DNA of 64,000 bases from Branchiostoma belcheri (lineage: Eukaryota; Chordata; Leptocardii; Amphioxiformes; Branchiostomatidae), in assembly GCF_001625305.1 (NCBI RefSeq), contig NW_017804065.1:1543821-1607820 (forward strand). The letters run 5' to 3'. Both the position numbers and the translations under genes were made by a program. This document shows positions 57,501 to 64,000 of the stretch, piece after piece. How positions within the stretch are numbered: position 1 is the first letter of the stretch; every line of letters starts with the position of its first letter. A model generated the notes under the pieces. The model searched no databases. It was not told where the DNA came from and saw only the letters and a program-made list of their open reading frames with translations.

Positions 57501-59325
57501 TGGTGGATTCATTTAGGGAGAAGGATTTGAGTCTAATCCCTGACCGCTTGTGGTTGTCAAACAAACTGTAAATCAAACGTCAGGGTCACGTCGGGGGCAA
57601 GATTTATGGTTTCCAGTACTCCATGGTCAGGCAATGCCGGACTGGTTTGGCACCCACTGAAAATACCGAGAAATAATGTCCAGAACTTTTAACCACTCAC
57701 TGTCAGAAAGTGCACATAAAGTAACTCTACATTGCTGGTGAAAGAGTGGGCAAAGCAAAACACATTTCGCAACTCCAATATTTAGTCCATCTATTCCAAC
57801 CAACTACATAAGACTGTTTACAAATATACCACGTTGGGAACTGTCTGATATAGTTGAAATTTTGCCTTCTTCAAAAAGTTCTTGCATCCTTGAATGAATG
57901 AAGTTGAAACATAACACGTTTTGCTTCATTGTCTACAAGACAGTAGCTCATGTCGGAGTCTGTGAGAGAACGTAACGGACAGTGGTATTCGCACGTGATC
58001 ATTGATTTGTATGAAGTCAAAAGTCTTCCATTTGACAAAAAACTAGAACACTGCTGGAATCACCGGTAGTTTTCAATGTTGAAAGTATGGACTGTTACTC
58101 CAATACTTTCGCATACATTCGCGGTCTGCAGATAAGGATGAGTGAAGGCCGAAGAAGCCAATGGTGGACCTTGGGTGGATCTGGAAGGCACCACATCAGA
58201 CAGACAGGCGGATCAGACAGACGGCATACAATTGGCATACTCGGTCCGTTATAGATATCTCTATCTCTTGGCTCACATAGTATGCATTTGATTCATGGAC
58301 CATGGGATCGCAAGTAAGACTGTTGCGAGACAAGATCGACATCGCTAAGTAATTACTACTTTTTTTATCAAGAAGCTGAGCCAAACCATTGTCCATTTTC
58401 TTTTTTTCAAAAGGCCAAAAAAACAACAAAGATTCTTCTTCTCTCTTGAAGTATTGCTGAATACACCTTGCGTGTAGGAGACCAAACCTAGATGGGCTAT
58501 TTTGAGAGAGACTGCATTTGGGTGGGACGTAATATATATATACATGTATATGTATCTGATATGTATATTTATTTCTTCCTCTGTTAACACCACATCTTTC
58601 TTGTGTTAAACGCCACTACATGCAGAAGGCAACACGCAATACCACTGAGTTTTCACAATTCAATCAAAACATGTCTAACATAGACATCCTGTTAGGCCAC
58701 TATGGGGCATCAATAGGAAAGTAATGCGACTCTACTGACTCCTACATGTGCTGTTTCGGCAGTTGTTGTGTTTCTTCGTTTCCTTCCATGAAACTTTCTT
58801 GATTGTATTTCCTTCTTTCCCCTGCTGTGGAATCCGATGGAAGATATCGGTTTTCCTGGTGTTTCCTGTTTTTCTTCCTCAAGATGGCTGGATCGGGTAC
58901 ACGTAGCTTCAGCCAACTATCCATATTCACCAGAAATTATCGTTAGATTATTCATAAAACGAATCGAATGGTTTAGGGAAGGGAGATATTCTGCATTTAC
59001 TAGCATCTTACTTATTATGGTTACACCCATATTTTACTAGCTTGAATCTAAGTCGTTATTAGTGCGAATCAAATTGATAATAATATGTTACCTTCATATC
59101 ATTGCAACTCAAGTCAACCTAACATACAAACTATGTAAATAGAAATAGCTGGTGATCATGAAGTGGTAAAGCTTATTGTATATTTGGTTTGATTTGACGT
59201 TTTGTACAGAGAATGAAGAGAGGCCCGAGGCCAGAGGAAAACAGGTGCCTCCTCTGCGCTGGTGCGGGTAGAGAAGCTGTCCCGCTGTACTGCTGAAGAC
59301 GTCCACATTAAGTCTCATTTGCGAT
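54600..59325. other. gene-poor spacer between the inverted X2/X3 pair
   Basis: No convincing gene. Short GC-richer patches occur near 55060-55240, 56990-57120 and 57420-57520; scattered short frames lack family signatures, splice context or codon bias. (AT)n-like runs occur near 58530. Confidence 0.45.
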
Positions 59326-59504
59326 TGATTAATGTCCTGTGCCATCAGCTCAGACGGGCTGGTTTGTAATGATTTACGGCTGTTTGGGTGGCGACCGGGG
59401 TCACAGATGACAGGGGTCCTCATCACCACCCGCCCGCTGGGACCCAGATTGGATTTCCTGAATCCTCCTGTTGATGCCAAATTTACAAACTTCGCTGTCA
59501 ATCT
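59326..59504 (-). promoter_or_regulatory. candidate conserved non-coding element X3
   Basis: Inverted partner of X2 with 90 of 90 identical positions over 59326-59415 and a second conserved block at its other end. Between these blocks the two copies differ, and outside them similarity fades. Confidence 0.7.
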
Positions 59505-59599
59505 TAGCCAGGGTTCATCCAAAGGACACGGAAATGTGAAACAAAAAAAATCTGCTCTTTCGGACTGGAATTTGCCTGCTCTTTTCCTTTCGTCACGGT

Positions 59600-61430
59600 C
59601 TACCGATGAGATGACTTTCGGTAGACCGGAGACAAACCGATCTCATGCCATGCCTCCTCTTTCGCCCATTCGTAGTAACCTGTGTGTGTTAATCGTCAAG
59701 ATAAAGTAGGTTTTCGTGACTCTGGTATTATCGACATCAATGCCGCTCCGGGTGCAACAGGACTAACACATTGCACCTCTGCGTCTACCAGATTACCGGA
59801 AACATGACAGTTCCAGAGCCAAAACTATTCAAGGGTTAGTCCGCTTAGTTCTCGAAACTACGGAAACATCAGTCAACGGACAAATGGAGCACGAACAAAT
59901 GTTAGAAAAATTCTTCAGGAAAAGTCGGTGGCAGACACCTTCGGGAACATACGCAGTAAATTAATGGTGACAGAAAAAGTGACAATAGCTTGTATTTATA
60001 AACCCGTCATTTGTACGTACGTACCCGTACGTGTATATTATAATTGCGGATTTCTAATCGTGGTACAAGCGCGCTATAACCAGGCAGTTATTGCAGGAAT
60101 TCCAGGACAAAGTATGAGGGCAAACTTCTCATATGAAAGGGCACCACCATGGCATCATTTTTAGAATTCTATAACTATGCCTACGCCCTTTTTCCCCACA
60201 TCGTTTTTCCGTTGCGAAAAGAAAAAAAAGTGTTTGCTACATTATAAAAAAAGATTCTTGTGCTGAGAGGTGAAGGCTCACTTGTCGCTTACTGAGTTTC
60301 TATGACTGCTAGTATATCAACAGCAAGTAGATATTCGCGGTGACACCTTCCGTTCGTGCTCCGTTCTAGTTTGCGAGCAAGTCAGTGCGGCCAACGTGAA
60401 AGCCTACATTAATTACATAGTAGCCAATTGCAAGTTTCTCTTGGTATTTTGCTCGGTTGATTCAAAGTGCCATAAATCTTGTCCCTTCCACGACCTCTTT
60501 ATCTGTGATTTATAGCAGTTGACAGGGATCAGCGGGGCGGGGGGGACCGCCTCCTCCCCGGCCCCGAACCATCCGTACGGAGGAAGAGCTCGGCGTTCCT
60601 CGCGGGGGTCCCCGGCATGTTTGGAACAGATCATGGAGTCGATCTGAATTCTCAGAAAGTTCACCTGCGGGTCACAAATTCCACCAGTGAAAGGAATCAA
60701 CCGATTTTGGCCACGGAAGGTGTTCCGAGAAGCTTACAAAGTGCTGTGATGGGTCGATCCTTTCAGCAGTGTGATTTGGAGGGTACGACTGAAGAACTGT
60801 TCCGGAAGCCGTCTATTTCTCAAACTTTGCGATCTAGATAACCCAGGTTTAACCTTTGGGTGATGGACAGCGCCAAGCGGCGGCTTTGCCTTGTCTTTCG
60901 CTGGTTGAACTAAATGCTATAAACAGTTCGTTTTGTATGGTACCGAAAATGGCCTCGTGACTGACAAAATCAGGTCTCAGCGTGTTCGATTCCTCCTGCA
61001 GCAGTCGTCTGTTGATAACGGGGTTAGAATTCTTTGATTGTATCTTTATCTCCGAGAACGGAGAAACTCTGTATCAAGGAAGGTAGTGTTTTGGGTGGAT
61101 TTTGATGCGGGTTTGTGTTTCCGGATTGCTTGTCGCAATAGCTTAGAACTTTTGAACGGATTGTGGTGATTAAAATATGTGAGTAGGTCTTGGGACAGCA
61201 AAAGTCGATGTCGCGGTGTAATTGTCTTTTTTTTTAAATTTTATAACATTTCAAATACCATGGGCTCGTAAAGTTAGTACGATGCTGTATCTTTAAAAGA
61301 TAATTTGGGTTTTAAAATTACATTTGGAGTGATTAAACCTTCCGGCGGCTCGAGTGCCGTAATAACGTGCAGTGGGCGAGAGTGAAGAGGCGCGTGGCTG
61401 GACATCAACCGCGAAATGGTTAGTCTGATG
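59600..61430. other. intergenic with GC-rich block W
   Basis: 60480-60650 is a CpG-rich block with TGATTTATAGC (60506) next to a G-run and a CCGGCATG stretch. No protein signature. Remaining sequence shows nothing recognisable. Confidence 0.4.
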
Positions 61431-61550
61431 TTATTTCCACCCCATCAAATCGCCATTAATCATCCCGGCCGCGCGGTGCAGGCCGCGAGCTGACCGCCGC
61501 AAGATTAATGGTCCAGTGAAAGTGGTCACTACATGTCCACTTGTCCGGAG
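61431..61550. promoter_or_regulatory. candidate conserved non-coding block with paired TAAT motifs
   Basis: GC-rich island (CCCGGCCGCGCGGTGCAGG) flanked by CCATTAATCATCCC (61453) and AAGATTAATGG (61502). CATTAATCATCC recurs at 48386 and 54462. Confidence 0.4.
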
Positions 61551-61630
61551 ACTGGCCACCACACGAGAGAAGTGCCTGTCACCTTATTATGCGAACGCAC
61601 AACACTAGAGTTGAAGTACAATTAATTCCT

Positions 61631-61753
61631 TATAAACAACATCGTCATTGACAGAGTAAGAGTGGAGTTGGCTTCTTACTGCAATGTGAAGTTACTGTGA
61701 GAGTTCAGTCATGATGCCGGGCTCCGAGAACTACATGTCTCAGAGATCTGAGG
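61631..61753 (+). promoter_or_regulatory. candidate TATA promoter and short first coding exon
   Basis: TATAAA at 61631-61636; ATGATGCCGGGCTCCG from 61711 gives MMPGSENYMSQRSE before a donor GAGG/gtgaga at 61753/61754 (phase 1). No family recognised and no partner exon seen in the window. Could be the start of the gene lying to the right. Confidence 0.3.
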
Positions 61754-62554
61754 GTGAGAGTAATGTTTACTTATAGTCTTAGCTTCGAAACATTTCAAGT
61801 TCGTTGTCCTTATCTACCAGTTGTAGTTGGCTCAAAAGTACACAGGCCCGGCTGGGCTAATTGAATTATTAATCGGCCTAACCCTATCCTGGGGTCCGCC
61901 TACACAAACACAGAAACATCTGCCGCACATTGAACATCCTTCAGACTTAACATCCCTTAAGTTCAAATACAATTTGCAGGGACGATTCTTTCAGACTGCC
62001 GGTAACCTTCGACGCCCTCCAGATTGTTCTCTGTCAATTCCACGAATTTCTCATATCTACTTACACCATGTGCCAACGCCCTTATAGATATGTTAACCTA
62101 CTATTGAAAAAAAGTTGCTTAACGTCGCACAGCTGTGCAACGTATACATTATGGAAGACGGAGTCCTGCATTATGTAGGTAGAAAAAGGTGTTCCTGGCC
62201 CGATGTCCCCCAGATGACCCCGGTAGGAAGGCTTGCGTGAACGAAGTGGTGTTGAGTGACTCCAAGCAGGTGACGTTGCCAAGACGGGTGAAGGGAGGGG
62301 CAGTGCGGACCGATGGGTCCGGGGACTGGGGGATGTGTGGAAAGAATCATACAAAGAAGTGAAATAAAACTTTTGATCAATGAGTAATGGAAATTATTAC
62401 ATGGTCCTAGCTTCTTTTGAATGTGTCGATAGTTATGTCGTGAATGTCAGCGCAATGTCACCGCTATCCTCTTCCCGGCTCCGCGGGGGGTGAAAACGAG
62501 CTCGCACGGGCACGTACGGAACCTGGACTAGTATGGTCGGAGATTTTCCCAAGT

Positions 62555-62679
62555 CCCGCCCCTCTGTCAAAACAGCCATCACTCATATAAAAGCCCGGTT
62601 TCTGGCCGGAGAGAAGGACAGAGAGAGCGGGACAGACACTGCACAAGTCCGCATTTACCGACCGAGACCTTCACTCCAG
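62555..62679 (+). promoter_or_regulatory. candidate TATA promoter with non-coding first exon
   Basis: A GC box (CCCGCCCC, 62555-62562), TATAAAAG at 62586-62593, then a purine-rich leader (GGACAGAGAGAGCGGGACAG) and a good donor CTCCAG/gtacaa at 62679/62680. The spacing fits transcription from about 62616. No ATG frame is seen in the exon, so it would be a 5' UTR exon of a gene beyond the window. Confidence 0.45.
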
Positions 62680-63304
62680 GTACAACACTATTTCTTTGTA
62701 CTTTTAGTAAGAATTTTTCTACTTCTATTACAATTTTGACCAGATAAACTTCTTTAATTCTTTACTTCTTTTGTTTCCATTAATGATTTCTAATGTCGCA
62801 GCTTACAAAGTTCAGAAAATGAACGGATTGCTCTGCACTATCGAAAAAATGTAGTATTTTTCAGAAAGTTCTCGCCACTAGCTTACGGCATGGAACCGTT
62901 AGGTAATAGAAAGGTTTTTCTTCGCTGAAAGCTTTTTATACGTTGGAGTAGATAGATTCTGCAACTTTGTAATTGTTTTAATCGACTTCATGCGAACAAA
63001 ATATCGCTGGTCGCGTTACTGTTAAGTTTTGTCACGGTTAAAAACACAAATGCTGTACGCAATGTGATTATGTATATTAAGTAATATTCAATTTCTAATC
63101 GGTTTTTGAAGCAGGGAAAGGTTTGCGTAGCAGGCCTCTTGTCAGTAATCCAGGCCGTCTTTTCAGTAGCGCACTGACTAGCGCATTCCCCTTGCTAGAA
63201 AACACAGCGCTGCCGCAGACCGCACATTACTGAGGAGGGGAAGATTTACTGTGAAGTTTTGTTTAACGAGGAGATAATCGATGTATAAGTACGAGAGGTT
63301 ACAG

Positions 63305-63422
63305 CGGGTCAGTAGACGAGCGCGTGCACGGTAGCGAGTGGTCATAAATCAGTCTGCGGCCCTGTCAGCGGGCCGGGCCGCGCGGGCAGACTGTTGTGTT
63401 GGCAGGTCAGGCAGAGTTCAGC
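63305..63422 (+). promoter_or_regulatory. candidate conserved non-coding element Y3
   Basis: Inverted partner of Y1 (50145-50262), about 13 kb away; contains GTGCACGGTAGC, CATAAATCAGTC and GCAGGTCAG in the same order. GC-rich, non-coding. Confidence 0.55.
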
Positions 63423-64000
63423 CCGGGAAAAACGGGGAGGAAGCTTCCGTACACACGACCTGCAGAGAAGGTGCAGCACGTTCAAATGTTTGAACCGGCG
63501 GATTTTCGGTCTCGTTTTAAACAGTATGCCGTACATCCATTCCTCGCCATCCCACTATCCGGCCCCTCGAGTTTGTGAAAGGCTTTGCTGAAGATATTTG
63601 AATAACATTTACAAGCCGTGCCCAACCACTGATCAGGTCGTATATAGTAACGTACGCAAAGCCTGTCAATCTAGGACAGACGGTATACGCGGTAGGACGG
63701 ACTCAGCGGAGTGGGCAGCAGCGGTTGGACCTGACCACTGGCTCGGACCTGCCAAAAGTCTTCTACTTCACCTTATACCCGATGTGAAAACTAAACTTTC
63801 CGTTCAAAGAAACAGTATGGTCGTCTCAGACAGACAAGGCGTAATAGCTATGTTAGAAGTTGACATACAGAAATAAACGTCTTAAAAGTGCAACAATATA
63901 TACTTCACACATCCATGGGGTCATATTGGACTTGAGATATAATTAGAAATCACCTTTACTCTACACAACGCACTCTATCTGAACAAGCTTGGCTTGTGTC

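Noticed and set aside
62540-62552. kappa-B-like GGAGATTTTCCC near the 62.6-kb promoter
   Set aside because: A single loose match without a second site or conservation; not reported as a feature.

Overview
This looks like nuclear DNA of a cephalochordate, most likely an amphioxus (Branchiostoma). The grounds are clustered FXR-like NR1H nuclear receptors with small phase-conserved exons, an apparently single-exon Shaker-type K+ channel gene, short introns, abundant small inverted-repeat elements, LINE 3' ends, and two places where diverged haplotypes seem to have been assembled in tandem across 20-N gaps. The species is inference; the gene content is read directly from the sequence.

Layout. 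(1) 1-346 is the end of the 5' external transcribed spacer plus the first ~222 bp of 18S rRNA. It stops at an ambiguous base (347) and runs into a LINE fragment, so the left edge is probably chimeric. (2) 0.98-16.5 kb holds three tandem NR1H/FXR-like receptor copies on the + strand: A (last two exons only), B (complete, seven coding exons, 598 aa) and C (seven exons, with a 1-bp insertion that removes helix 12/AF-2). A 713-bp 5'-truncated LINE sits in copy A's 3' flank with a 6-bp target duplication and is absent from copy B. (3) 17.7-45.4 kb holds four tandem + strand genes of a secreted family I do not recognise. Each has a signal-peptide exon followed by two rounds of three helical modules (A about 35 aa, B 25 aa, C 30 aa), one module per exon, with every intron in phase 1. 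Genes 3 and 4 add acidic tail modules that in three of four cases end in an FW..LGV motif, and gene 4 ends in a ~740-aa repeat exon. A Kv1-type channel gene (minus strand, one apparent frameshift) lies between genes 1 and 2. (4) 45.4-64 kb has no convincing protein gene. It contains GC-rich blocks that look like conserved non-coding elements, several present as inverted duplicates (one pair shows 90 of 90 identical bases), and candidate TATA promoters pointing right at about 51.6, 61.6 and 62.6 kb, toward a gene outside the window.

How it fits together. The receptor cluster probably encodes ligand-dependent transcription factors; an inverted repeat of AGGTCA half-sites spaced by 1 bp upstream of copy C suggests auto- or cross-regulation. 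The A-B-C family grew by whole-gene tandem duplication on top of an internal module duplication, and is the strongest candidate for an undescribed system. The right third reads as a regulatory domain of a neighbouring developmental gene.

Limits: no alignment, splice predictor or database was available. Exon borders are placed by hand from splice consensus, paralogue comparison and reading-frame continuity.
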